The notes under the pieces: model-generated
What the model saw: only the letters and a program-made list of their open reading frames with translations
Databases searched by the model: none
What the model was told of the DNA's origin: nothing
Translations under genes and position numbers: made by a program
Shown here: piece after piece, positions 1-12,672 of the stretch
Numbering within the stretch: the first letter of the stretch is position 1
Layout of the letters: each line of letters begins with the position of its first letter
From: Thamnidium elegans
Lineage: Eukaryota > Mucoromycota > Mucoromycetes > Mucorales > Mucoraceae
NCBI GenBank assembly: GCA_025201345.1
Contig: JAIXMG010000022.1
Location: 372,001 to 436,000, forward strand
Length of the DNA: 64,000 bases
Reading direction: 5' to 3'

Positions 1-51
1 TAAATGTATAAAATAATTGTAATGGTTATATATAAATAAATAAGGAGAAAA

Positions 52-1507
52 TTATAAGGCGTATCTAAATTGAGGATGCTTATCGTACAAATCTTCAATA
101 TTAAGTCCAAACATATCACTGGATTCAGGCACACCGTAAAGTTCATCTCTTTTACGATTCTCACGCGCCAACAAAGCCCTTAGTGTACAAGCAGAACAAG
201 CTGCCAAAGAAAGAAAGATGAGACAAATTGTATGACCTTTAATATATCGAGGTCCGTCTTCGGCTCTATAGATTTGAGCTCCCAATATTGAAAAGCATTG
301 AGCAATCATACCTGTCATAGCCATAGCAACACCTCTCTTGGTATGACCTAATTGGTTATTAGAGACCCAAGTTAAGGTTAATGGAATAATTGGGAATGTG
401 CCGCAAGCAACAAGAACTGCTCCAGTGTAACGTAATCCAACCTTGGTTGTCGCTAGTAAAAAGACGTACCCTAAAACTCCGATTACACACACTACAACAA
501 TGTGATACGCTCGTTGAAGTGTACGATCCGAGTTCCAAGAGACCACCTATTATTAGAATTTAGCTTCAACAAAAAAATAACAAGTTTTTACTACTATTTA
601 CAAACACAAGACAAGCTGCCGCAATATAAGGTGGAATCGATAAAAGTTGTGCTTTCAAGGAATCAAATCCCATATCTCGAATAATAGTAGGTAAAAATAT
701 AGAAAAACTAGCAAGTGCAATATTTAGACCAATATAGATCACAACTTTTTGTAACAGGATTAGTCATAGGCAAATACTTTGAAAAAAAAATAATTAGGTA
801 GTACCTGAAAACCAAACCTTGTAATCAATTAAGGCAGCAACAAATTGCTTTTTATCAAATGATTTTTCATCAGTGTTACCACTCCTTCGAGTCCTTTCAA
901 TAGCTACTTGTTTTTCTTCTGGTGTAAGCCATTTACCTACTGTTTCTGGCGTATCTGGTAACACGATAAAACTCAGAAACCCTAATACAATTGTAGGTAA
1001 GGCTTCAACAATAAATAACCACCTGAATAGAAAAAAAATATACAAATTAGGAAATATGATAGCCATAAAAAAAACCATAATTATATTACCTCCATCCCGC
1101 AAGACCATGTGCTCCTTCTAAAGTACCAAGTACGCCATAAGCAATCGCACCTGCGAATGCACCTGCCGCTGTAGCTGAACCAAAATAAATTGCTACTCTG
1201 GTAGCCAATTCATCCCGTTGGTACCAAAAAGAGAGAAATAAAGGTGCAGAAGGCCCTGCACCTGTCTCAAATACTCCTAAAAAGAATCTGCAGGCAATTA
1301 AACCAGCTGCATTGTGCGTGAACGCTTGACTGCAACCCTATCATCAGTAATTTCTTTTATATATAACCCTTCTTTTTTTTTTTTTTACCCTAAAGAACAA
1401 ACACCCCAAAGTATCATAGTACAAGAAATCCATCTAGAAGGCCTTAATCTTTTTACCAATAAATTGGAAGGTATATGAAACAAAACAAAACCTGGTACGG
1501 CAATGAG

Positions 1508-1544
<37 letters not shown>

Positions 1545-1860
1545 CTTACCAATAAAGAAAATAGTCAGGGCAGTGTAATATTCATTGCCAATAAGATTCA
1601 AATCCTTTTCTAATGTACCAAGTCGAGCATTTCCAATATTATTTTTATCAATAGAAAGTAATAAAAACAGTACGGATAACCAAGGAATCAATCTACATAA
1701 AAAAAACGTGTTTATTAAAATCCTAAAATTCACAACTCTATTTATTTTACCTGAAATCAAGCTTACGCAATAACCTCCGTTCTGTACTTGAAACGGAGCC
1801 ATGACTACAAACTACATCCTCTAATGATATACTAGAAATACTTTTTTCTCTTTGTCTCAT
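52..1860 (-). CDS. MFS transporter, Dal5/anion:cation symporter family
   Basis: Probable plasma-membrane permease for an organic anion such as allantoate, nicotinate or a related vitamin; the substrate cannot be read from sequence. Seven exons can be joined in frame (1751-1860, 1550-1692, 1389-1491, 1090-1329, 805-1022, 602-744, 52-546), giving about 483 aa, normal for this family. Family hallmarks are an N-terminal ERRLLRKLDFRLIPWL motif, the IDKNNIGNAR stretch after TM1 and a hydrophilic central loop with the LPDTPETVGKWLTPEE segment. I chose the ATG at 1860 (MRQREKSISS) because it is in frame with ERRLLRK; the nearer ATG at 1802 is in another frame. Intron 2 carries a (GT)n run. Subfamily placement is by motif only. 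Confidence 0.85.
1512..1541. repeat. (GT)n dinucleotide repeat
   Basis: About 15 uninterrupted GT units lie inside an intron of the MFS transporter gene, read as (AC)n on the coding strand just inside the donor. It is an ordinary microsatellite with no coding effect. Confidence 0.95.
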
Positions 1861-2865
1861 ATACCGTATAATAAGTATAAACAGAAAAAACAGAAAAAAC
1901 GAAAGAGGAAAAGAAAATATCTATGCATTAAAATAAACTTAATAGCTACTAGTAAGTATGCGTGAATCGTTTTCATTCGTTAACTTTGTGTTAGTCGAAA
2001 AGAAAAGGATTTTCAATACATTCAAGCGTCTAATAAACTCTATTAGAATTGACTGAGACACTCAAATACAAAATAAGAAAACTGATTTTGCTTTAATCTT
2101 CCTTTTATTAATCCTAGACCAATATTTTTCATTCCGTTACAAACAAGATGTGTAAATTTATTTCTTGTCTAAGAAATAAAAGTGTATTTGTAAGGTTTGT
2201 TTTCATGTCTTAATATTTGTGTGCACGAGAGCCTCATATACAACATTTACACTCTTTTCTTCGTGTCAACAGCTTATTAATATTCGTAGTATGGCTGTTG
2301 TATATTAATCTACAGCTTCTTTTAGCCTGTCAAAAGTAACTTTAGAATTGCCGTGGCTTTATAGCTCGTTTATAGTAATATGATAATATTGTCTGAACGT
2401 TCGGAAAAGAGTCAATCCCGACCATGTTTTTTTATTGATAGTACAGTACTAGTGGTATTTCAAGAAATAATAGAAAAAGCATTATCGAGAACAATAAACA
2501 AAAATACGCATTAAGTAGATCAATTAATAAACAAAAAAAGTTAATAAAAAGGGCAGCCGTAATAGTCCCTTTACAGTCATAGCCACAATCGCATCTATAA
2601 TTTCTTTCTCTCATATTTAAAAATATTGTTAAACCCTTGGTCTAATTCCTCTGTTGTGTGAGGCGATTTTTTGGTCGAAACAACATCGCGCATATTCATG
2701 TTAGAAGTAGGTATAGAAAGAACTTCTTGATCTACTATTCTAGAATAATTAAGTGTTTCCGAACACGGGTAGTATCTTTCGACAGAACCTCTAGGAAATG
2801 CAGAGACCATTGCCTTCGTAAGACATGTCGTCAAATAAACCTTTTTTTATCTGTATGGGAACTTT
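1861..2865. other. Intergenic region, no convincing gene
   Basis: This is AT-rich sequence upstream of the permease. A short open frame on the minus strand (2595-2834) starts with MTTCLTKAMVSAF and ends in KYERKKL, but it has no recognisable domain, no clear splice partners and no supporting paralogue. It may be a relic connected with the element that begins at 2866. Confidence 0.6.
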
Positions 2866-3462
2866 TACAGTTCCGTTTTTATTTAAAGACCTTTAAAAGT
2901 CGCAACGAGAGTTGTCAAATAAAACAGTGATAAGCTCCATATAGCAATGTTGTTCGCCACGTGGAAAGAGTGCGCGAGTATTACCGCTACCAGACTCCAC
3001 GGGTGCAATCCAGTTTCTTAATACTGCAGATATACTTGACTTGTACATAACACCTGATCCAAATAATTGTACTGAAGAGCACTTCTTGCTTCGGATTAGC
3101 TCTCCATCAACAGAAAGTATCACATAAATTCTATAAAGAGCACAAAAGCTACTCAAACACGAGTATTTTTTCGCGGCATACCGACCAGAATGATGGTCAT
3201 CTTCTTCCATACTGTCTACCGCCTTCTTTTTAGTTGCGATAATAAAATTTAGTAATTTCCGACATAATATTTTTCCTTGTAGGGAAATGAGTCTTGAAAA
3301 TATGTTAAAAGTAAAAGGCTACTAAAAAAAATCGAGTATAGTAATGTTTGTACTACTCTCCCAACCTTATCTTGAATGCGTGTTCATAGTGGCGTGAACC
3401 GAAACAGTTCTGGGGAAAATCTCCCTTTGAATGGAACATCTTTAAATAGAGCCGTTACAGTA
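2866..3462. mobile_element. Non-autonomous Tc1/mariner-like element (597 bp)
   Basis: The left end reads TACAGTTCCGTTTTTATTTA and the right end, inverted, reads TACTGTAACGGCTCTATTTA. Both start at a TA, as expected for the TA target duplication of Tc1/mariner elements. The ends match those of the 145-bp MITE at 16319-16463 and the single end near 20500, defining a small family. Inside lies a minus-strand open frame (2893-3210, open further upstream) containing SVDGELIRSK and GSGVMYKSSISAVLRNW. It resembles no transposase I know and lacks a visible DDE/D signature. Its origin, captured gene or element gene, is unknown. Confidence 0.5.
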
Positions 3463-3600
3463 AACCAGTAGCCAAATTGAAAAATAAAAAAGATAGAAAA
3501 ATACGATAAAGATTGAAGTTCACTCCTCCCCCAGTTCGATTAATATATTTGACATAAATTATTTCCGATAGTACATTTTTTATTTTAAAACTAGTGAGTT

Positions 3601-3906
3601 TTATAGAGAATCGTCTGGATTTCTGGGCGCACATTTTTCTGGTCTTTCGCATTGTCCCACTGGATTACCACCTCCAATTCTACGCGCTTGAATGTTGGGC
3701 AGTGATTGTTCATGAGCAGAGACAGACGCATGATCTAAAGAACGATTAGCTCTCTTTTTTTTAATTATGTTTTCGTCAAGTAAATTTGTATTATACTTAC
3801 CAAACCGAATAGAGCCTTCGCCTTGATTTTTATTAATGACAAGAGCACTGGCACAAGTAAAAAGCATGAAACTCGTAACAAGTGTAATAAAAGCTGTGAT
3901 ACGCAT
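3601..3906 (-). CDS. Small secreted peptide precursor (family member A)
   Basis: A 101-aa protein opening with a signal peptide (MRITAFITLVTSFMLFTCASA) and followed by a hydrophilic chain. A KKKR dibasic site at about residue 52 is followed by a segment of roughly 25 residues and then ARRIGGGNP, giving a second dibasic site before a Gly-rich tail with two Cys (GQCERPEKC). The signal peptide and the KR-spacer-RR/KR-GG layout are shared with the genes at 4244, 5265 and 9796. The layout suggests export and Kex2-type processing, which is inference. A GTAAGTAT sequence inside the frame could be a splice donor, but the acceptors I tried break the conserved tail, so I kept the unspliced reading. Confidence 0.6.
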   Translation of the reverse strand: MRITAFITLVTSFMLFTCASALVINKNQGEGSIRFGKYNTNLLDENIIKKKRANRSLDHASVSAHEQSLPNIQARRIGGGNPVGQCERPEKCAPRNPDDSL

Positions 3907-4243
3907 TTTCTCGAGTGTGAATATATTTTCTCTGAGGTTTTTTTTTTTCTTTGCTTTTTATATGTATTTTTTTTTTATGCAGATTATAAATGATATATGC
4001 ATAACACTCTGGCTTAGACATCTTATTGACGTGAGTATAGTTAAAAGCCCCCAATTTTATTAAATATTATGTCCAATCAGTGTTTATATTGGAGGAAGGA
4101 CACACTTATTAATCTATACTACCATCGTCTCTTCTAATAAAAACGACTATCAATGAAGAAAAAAAAAATCTTGGGGTAGATCATGAAAGTTGACTTCTTT
4201 TTTTTTCTTTTTTTTTTACTAAAGGTAATATTAGTGTAAGGGA

Positions 4244-4447
4244 TTATACTTCATTGTATTTTTTTTCTTTATTTACCTTCTCTTTTTTATCGTGAGTTTT
4301 ACCAATATACTCTTCGAACAGACCAATATTCCAAAGTTCTCCTTCATCTAGTGATATACGTCGTTTTCTATCAATTGTATATGCATCGCCACCAGTAAAG
4401 AGTATAAAAACAGCAACCATGAAGGCAACAAGCGCAACAGTACGCAT
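4244..4447 (-). CDS. Small secreted peptide precursor (family member B)
   Basis: A 67-aa protein with a signal peptide (MRTVALVAFMVAVFILFTGG, cut probably after GDA) and a short, charged mature part that starts YTIDRKRRISLDEGEL. It has a KRR site right after the signal peptide and a Lys-rich end (KTHDKKEKVNKEKK). It lies 338 bp upstream of member A on the same strand, and its signal peptide aligns with the other members. The C-terminal Gly-rich tail is missing. The 3' end may be spliced (GTAAATAAAG near the end), so the true C-terminus is uncertain. Confidence 0.5.
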   Translation of the reverse strand: MRTVALVAFMVAVFILFTGGDAYTIDRKRRISLDEGELWNIGLFEEYIGKTHDKKEKVNKEKKYNEV

Positions 4448-5264
4448 TTTTCTAATATACGCAAAAGCTATTAATTATAAAACTACTAGACTTAATTTTC
4501 GTCCGTTTTATATATGTTACGCATAATATTTATTTACTATATGAGGAGGGAATGTACATAATACCGGTTCGGATTACGTATACTTAATCTTTACTTTTTT
4601 TTATGCTGCATCCGTATGATTCTCTTTTGTTGCATATCGTATAAACATAGAACAGGTGGGTTTCTCTGTTTATATATGATACTTGCAAAATAAATCTTTC
4701 GATATCTATAATGTTACATTTAGTTATATGCCTTGATAGTTTAAAACTTCATGCCTTGATGCAAAAAAAAAAACCATCATTAAGACAAAAATATAATATG
4801 TTTCTAAATACACATATGATTAACCAAAAGAAATGTCAAAATATTAAAAACCGCATATTTAAACAAAAATAAATGCTATAATAGTAAATTATTGAAGATA
4901 TATGAGTATAACTCTTCTTACAAGATGTATGTTATTTATGTCTTTTAAAGCAAGATAAGCAACGCAAACAAAAACTTTTTTGTTTTCGTAATTTATAGAC
5001 TCATGGGTAATTGTAATACGAATTAGACTCGACATTAGATATTATGAGTTAAAATCCGTGCCCCCCCCCTTTTTTTTTAATGAAGGTAGATACTTTTTAT
5101 ATGGACCATTGCGTTATTGTTTTTATTTTGATATTTTATTAAACTAGTTTGCCACTAGACACTAATTAAAAATGAATCTTGTTGTATTTGAGGTATGTGA
5201 AAGGTCAACTAATAATAATGATAAACAAATTTTTATTGAGTAGGTTTTCTATCAACTGAATTAA
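4448..5264. other. Intergenic region, nothing recognised
   Basis: AT-rich sequence with short homopolymer runs, including C8 followed by T9 near 5064. I see no open frame with domain or family support and no RNA gene. Confidence 0.7.
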
Positions 5265-5600
5265 CTATCCCTTTGGGTGCAAAATGTATTTACCACGCTT
5301 ACAACGTTCAACGGGACCACCATCAGTCGAGTCTCGCTTATAGATACTGGTAAAAGAGTTTTGGGCGTGACCTTCACGTTTTTCATAGCCTACAATAAGT
5401 TCTAAAAAGAAAACCTTACGCAACCCTCTTTTTCTATTTACTTTGACTTCTTGTTTATTGAGTTTAATGCTACTTCCTTCCAATTCATTAGATACCTCAT
5501 TTACACCTCTCGTTAATGAGGAATCTGGTGCAAGCGCCTCCGTAAAAGCGAAAAATAAAAATCTAGCGATAGAAGTAGTAGTAAGTATAACCGTTCGCGG
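5265..5600 (-). pseudogene. Relic of the small secreted peptide family (start codon lost)
   Basis: From 5600 to 5265 the minus strand has an unbroken 111-codon frame. Its first residues, PRTVILTTTSIARFLFF then AFTEALA, align with the signal peptides of members A, B and D (MRT-A--TL--A---LF----A). The codon at the start position is CCG instead of ATG and is preceded by TAG, so no upstream start exists in frame. The tail carries EKREGHAQNS, then YKRDSTDGG, the same KR-spacer-KR-GG layout as members A and D. The only in-frame ATG (5483) lies after the signal peptide. It could instead be rescued by an upstream spliced exon, but I found none. Confidence 0.5.
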
Positions 5601-6237
5601 CTAGTAATTTAGAATTGATGTGCCATGTTTAGTAAATAAGAGAATTGTACTTTTATACTTGGCTCACTGCATTATTTACTACAACTATTCACGTTGCTTT
5701 TAGAGGGTATATTGCACAGAAAAAGGATCAAACACACAACCAGCTGCAATCACATCAGTATAAAATAAAAAGCATTAAACAAGTTCATACTATCAAAATG
5801 CAATAAAAAGTATCAGTGTAAATATATATTTTTCTTTTTAAGAAATAGGAAACGCGTGCTTTTTCGATACTTAAACGACAACTTTTTCATAAATGACTGT
5901 ATGCACAGTGATCACTTTAACATTCAGAAGAATTGTCTGTTAAATGGGGAACTTTGCATAAATTTCTCAAAAATAAAACAGTAATGAAAAAAAACAGGAA
6001 GTATCGTGGAATAAAAGACACCGGGATATATAATTATCCTCTCTTCTTGTAAGACTTGGGAGGCAGAACGTTGAAGCGAAATAAAATACGAGCGAGGTAC
6101 CCTGCCCTATGTAACATTTCCCTTTACCTTTTCTCTTAATAGTGTCTATACATCCTTATACCAAAATTCTCGAATACAAAAATCTATCATTACATCTATT
6201 CCTCTCTTTTTATTATTATTATTATTCTATATAAATA
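5601..6237. other. Intergenic region, nothing recognised
   Basis: AT-rich spacer between the peptide relic and the haem lyase gene, with a short (TTA)n run near 6210. I saw no supported gene. Confidence 0.7.
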
Positions 6238-7151
6238 TTACATGAATTGCCCTTTTTTAAACGACATTCTTAATCTATCCCACATACCGGATGGAGATAC
6301 TGCAGGACGTACGTCTAAATAAAAGCTGAGAGACATTGGCTTCTTTGGATCTTGCTTTCCAGAATAAAAATCAATAACATAAGTAACCTTTTCTCCGCAT
6401 CTATCTACAACCCAATCATGACGATCAAATGGAAGTGCATATCTAATAAACATATGTCAGTAAATGACATATAGACATGTATATAATTATTTCTCTTACC
6501 CAAACCAAGATCGAATACGAGCTTTAGGTGTAATATCTTTAGGACGTCCTTCAAACTTTGCTAACATGGGTTGATTACACTCACTACACATAAAAAAAAA
6601 ACCTGTTATTCAACGTGTTGTCACTCATAAAAGGTATGTATACTTTACGTTTGGTGTAACTTTTCCCATTCCAAAATCTTTTGCCATGCCATTTCATTAA
6701 CAGCGTTATGAATAGGAACGACTACTTGCATATCTTGTTCTTCTGGTGTCCAATTCTTACGTCTCATAGCATTAAAGAACATTTGTTCTGAAGGGTAAAT
6801 CCATAACTTATCGTCAGAGTTAGCACGAGGAATGGTTGATATCTCTCTTTCTTTAGCAAGAGGTGCCTTTTGATCAAGTTGAGGTGCTTGTTCAGAAATC
6901 TTGGGCATATTGTTGGTACTATCAATAGCGTCTGAATCACACCCTTCTTTAGAGGCAGGCAAAAAGTGTTTATAAGCCGAAGGATCAACAGGACATGTTT
7001 GAGGTTCCTCTGTCTTGGGTGGAAGGAAGTTTTTATATGAATTATGATCGACGGGACATTTAGGTTCTTCGGCTTTAGTCTCAATAGGTTTATGGTCTAC
7101 TGGACATTTTGGCTCTTCTACTTTTTGGTGATCAACAGGACACTGAGACAT
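6238..7151 (-). CDS. CYC3: Holocytochrome c synthase (cytochrome c haem lyase)
   Basis: Attaches haem covalently to apocytochrome c at the mitochondrial inner membrane, facing the intermembrane space. Three exons (6649-7151, 6500-6583, 6238-6442) give about 263 aa. Family signatures are the [18 protein letters not shown] block, [31 protein letters not shown] and the end block with VIDFYSG and [10 protein letters not shown]. The N-terminal region is unusual: CPVD occurs at least four times ([28 protein letters not shown]) where one or two CP haem-regulatory motifs are more common. The start at 7151 places the first CPVD at residue 4. Identification is secure; the meaning of the extra CP motifs is inference. 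Confidence 0.93.
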
Positions 7152-7301
7152 AATGTAAGAATTGTGTTTTTTTTTTCAAAGAAAAGCTAGGGTGTAGAAA
7201 AAGGTAAAAAAAAAAAAAAAAAAAAAAAAAGAATAAAGCGAGGGGGGGTTTGAATTTGACCCGAAGAATTCAGGGCTTGGGTTAAAAAAAAAGTCTAGTG
7301 T

Positions 7302-8949
7302 TTATTTTTTGACTTTTTCCTTCTTCTTCATCAAAGCTCTTGTGTCTAATGATTTACCAATTATACTATCTGATTCTAAGCAGACGTTTGAATTAGAGGT
7401 GGCAATTTTTCTTTTAACAATTGATTCAGGGAACTGTTCAGATAACATTCTATCAGAATATGAAAAGTCAAAATTAACAAAACTTGAAGCTATTAGATCT
7501 TTCTTTTTCAAATCCTTCTTTTCTGCTTCTTCTTCTTCTTTTTCATCTTCATCTTCAGGTATAGAGTAGTGAATTGTAATAGGTACAGATGTAGCATATA
7601 AAGATACATGATTATCTTCACTATTGTTGCTGTTTGTACCTTTTTTGACATCCGTCTTTAAATCAAAATCTTTTCGCATATATTTATTGGTGTTTCTCTT
7701 CTTTTTGATCCAAGAAAACTTTTGATCAATTTCTGAAATAGATTTTTGTAAAGAAGAAGATAATAGTAAATCATTCTTATTTGCAACTTCTTCCTTTACT
7801 TCTTTTTCTTCTTTTTCTTCTTTTTCTTCATTTTTATCCTCATCTACCGATTCATCTTCCTTTTCTTCTTCAGATAATTCTTCATCTAAATTAAACATAT
7901 CTTCTTCTTCTTCTTCTTCCTCTTGATCATTATCTAAATTACACAAATATTAATAAATAAATAAATTCAAAAAAAAAAGCACATGAAAAACTAACTAGAT
8001 AGAATATTCAAATGGTAGTAATCAAGGTTCTTGTTCTTGAGACTGGAACTAATATCAGACTCATTTAATGCAAACCCAATTTTTCTAATAGTGGGTTTTG
8101 TATTTGAACTCTCTAACGTTGCTGCTGCAGGGGCAAATGTGACACGGCTCTTCTTTTCATCCGCATTTTGATCAGTTATTTGGATGATTTTTGACCACAA
8201 TTGGTTATTTTCTAGCTTTGCCTTTGATATTAAAGCTTGTGTTTCTTTTTCTTCCTTTTGCTTAAATTCTTCAATACGTAACTTGGACTCTAATCGAATC
8301 TTTTCAATCGACAGATCTAATAAAGAAATAATTTGTTGATGTGTAGATACAAGTTTTCCAGGAACATCTAATATATATAAAGTCAATACAATTTTCTCTG
8401 CAAAAAAAAAAAATATGATAAAAACCTTCGGCACTAGGCATTGGTACCAAGTCTTCTGTATCTCGATTTAATTTAATTTTAAAGATATTTGAATATTGAG
8501 GATCCTGCTTGACCTTTTCAGCTTCCTCGCCATACTATAAACTAGCTTAACTTTTTTTTTCATTCACTATACATGCATAAAGCATACTTACAATTGCGTT
8601 TTCGTGAACAACTACTTTGCTAAACGAAGAAGATTCCGTTACAGAATATATTTTCCCACAGTTACAGTTAAGACAACTAGTAGTTTTCCAACCTGATTTT
8701 GTTTCGGTATGAGCCAGCGTATTAAACTCCTAAAATAAATTATTCCGTAAGCATAATACTTTATATAAATACACCTGTAATGCTTACAATAACAATTCCG
8801 CCCATTCCAAGCTCAAATTCCCAGCCAGGAAACGGTTCCATTACAGCTGCCTGTTCTTTTAACTCAGCGAATGCATTAGCCGTGTACTTGGTGGCGAGAT
8901 GGATTCTTATATTAAGACAATGACAAGAATAGACTATAAAGTTCGACAT
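7302..8949 (-). CDS. Unrecognised protein with Cys-rich N-terminus and acidic C-terminus
   Basis: Five exons can be joined (about 8788-8949, 8592-8729, 8426-8534, 7993-8367, 7302-7937); the last junction uses a weak GTTAGT donor and is the least sure. The N-terminus has SCHC at residues 8-11, and about 70 residues later SCLNCNCGK, a possible zinc site made of these Cys. The middle is predicted coiled coil (IEKIRLESKLRIEEFKQKEE). The C-terminal exon holds long Glu/Asp runs and Lys-rich ends (MKKKEKVKK), typical of nuclear or nucleolar proteins. I do not recognise the family. The start at 8949 (MSNFIVYSCHC) was preferred to 9048 because the upstream part is Lys-rich low-complexity sequence. Confidence 0.55.
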
Positions 8950-9795
8950 TAAGAAACAACTTCTTTTTTTTTTTAACTTGCAAAAAGGAAAAAGGACACT
9001 TTTTTTTTTCTTTCTTATTCTAGCCTTAAAAAAAAAAGCTGAACTCAAAAAAAATAATACGAAAGTTCAGGTTTAAAACGTCTTTTTAATCAGTTTGGGT
9101 TATTTACTATGGTAACAAAACTGTTGGATACATTTCAAACATAAAAAAGAAAGCTCGTCCTCAGATAAGTTTGACCGATGGGAATAAGTATAAATAAAAA
9201 CTTGAAAAGCTGGTAGTAAAGAGTCCCTAATAAAAACACTTTTTTTTGTGTGTGTGTGTACGGAACCGACTGACATCATTTTCGGGATAAACGTCTTGTT
9301 TGCTCCTCCCTTGTGGCAAAAACACTAGAAAAATAAAGTGAAAATCATTAAAACGTACATTGATCCAATATGCGAAAGTTATTTGTTATTGAAAATAAAC
9401 AAAAACAAAAAAAAACTAGTTTTATGAACCTTTTCGCATACATACTAATAGTAATATGTGCGTGTATCTTCTTTTGTTATATAGTAAGCCTTTTCCCATA
9501 CATACATATATTTGTATTTGTGTATATATATTATCTCAGTATTAATCACTACATAGGTAAACATGAACTAGAAGTCAAATTTATTTTGCGGCTACTTTTT
9601 TTTTTATGAGACATACATAAAGAGAGTGCTGATCCATCTAGTTTTGGAGAGTATGAACTAATATAGTGTAAAGAGAAATGCAAGAAAATGTAAGTCTAGT
9701 ATGCAACCAGAAAATTCTACAACTATAAAAAAAAAGCTTAAAAGACGTTTTTTTCTTCTTCTTCTTTATAACTACTATAGTTTTATATAAACAAA
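8950..9795. other. Intergenic region, nothing recognised
   Basis: AT-rich spacer between a minus- and a plus-strand gene, so it probably holds both promoters. A (GT)6 run lies near 9248. A 79-codon frame at 9370-9609 is hydrophobic low-complexity sequence and is not taken as a gene. A TATATAA stretch at about 9783 precedes the peptide gene. Confidence 0.6.
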
Positions 9796-10101
9796 ATGCG
9801 TACCACTGCTTTTATCACTTTGGCCATTGCTAGCTGCGTGCTATTCTCTTCTACAGAAGCTGCTTCTCTCGCAGAAAGACGGGTTCCAATCTTGAACGGT
9901 GTACCTGGTGACTCTCACAAACTTAGTCCAGGCTTAACTCATGGTTTGCATGGCAGCAAAAGAGCACTTGAAAATAGAGGCGTCGGTTTAACTGTTCCGG
10001 ATTTGGCCTCTGCACCAGTAAAACGTGGCAGTAATGGCGGAAACAACGGTGAAAACAATAAATTTTCTTCTGCTGATGGTATTGATATCTCCATTTACTA
10101 A
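9796..10101 (+). CDS. Small secreted peptide precursor (family member D)
   Basis: A 101-aa protein with a signal peptide (MRTTAFITLAIASCVLFSST, cut probably after EAA) that is very close to member A (MRITAFITLVTS). The chain then carries AERRVPILNG, GSKRALENRG and PVKRGSNGGNNG: three dibasic sites, the last two about 25 residues apart and followed by a Gly/Asn-rich tail ending GIDISIY. The layout fits a prepropeptide cut by signal peptidase and a kexin, releasing a peptide of about 23 residues (ALENRG to ASAPV). It is a single exon, preceded by AAACAAA directly before the ATG. No known pheromone or defensin family is recognised. Confidence 0.65.
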   Translation: MRTTAFITLAIASCVLFSSTEAASLAERRVPILNGVPGDSHKLSPGLTHGLHGSKRALENRGVGLTVPDLASAPVKRGSNGGNNGENNKFSSADGIDISIY

Positions 10102-12502
<2,401 letters not shown>

Positions 12503-12672
12503 AGTACGGCTAAATTAAATGTCCCGAGCTTTAGTAATGTAACTCTCTCGGAAGTCTAAAAAAAATTCCCCTAAATAAATAAAAAAAAACTTCTCTTTTT
12601 ATTTTTTATAAACAATAACTTCTGCTTCTTTTTTTTTCTTTTTTCTTCTTTGTATATTTTATTTTATTTGCT

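Noticed and set aside
2442..2465. TACAGTACTAGTGGTATTTC as the left end of a larger element ending at 3462
   Set aside because: The match to the family end is weak; the end at 2866 fits much better.
9370..9609. 79-codon frame with many hydrophobic residues
   Set aside because: Built from AT-rich low complexity; the start lies in A-rich sequence and nothing supports a membrane peptide.
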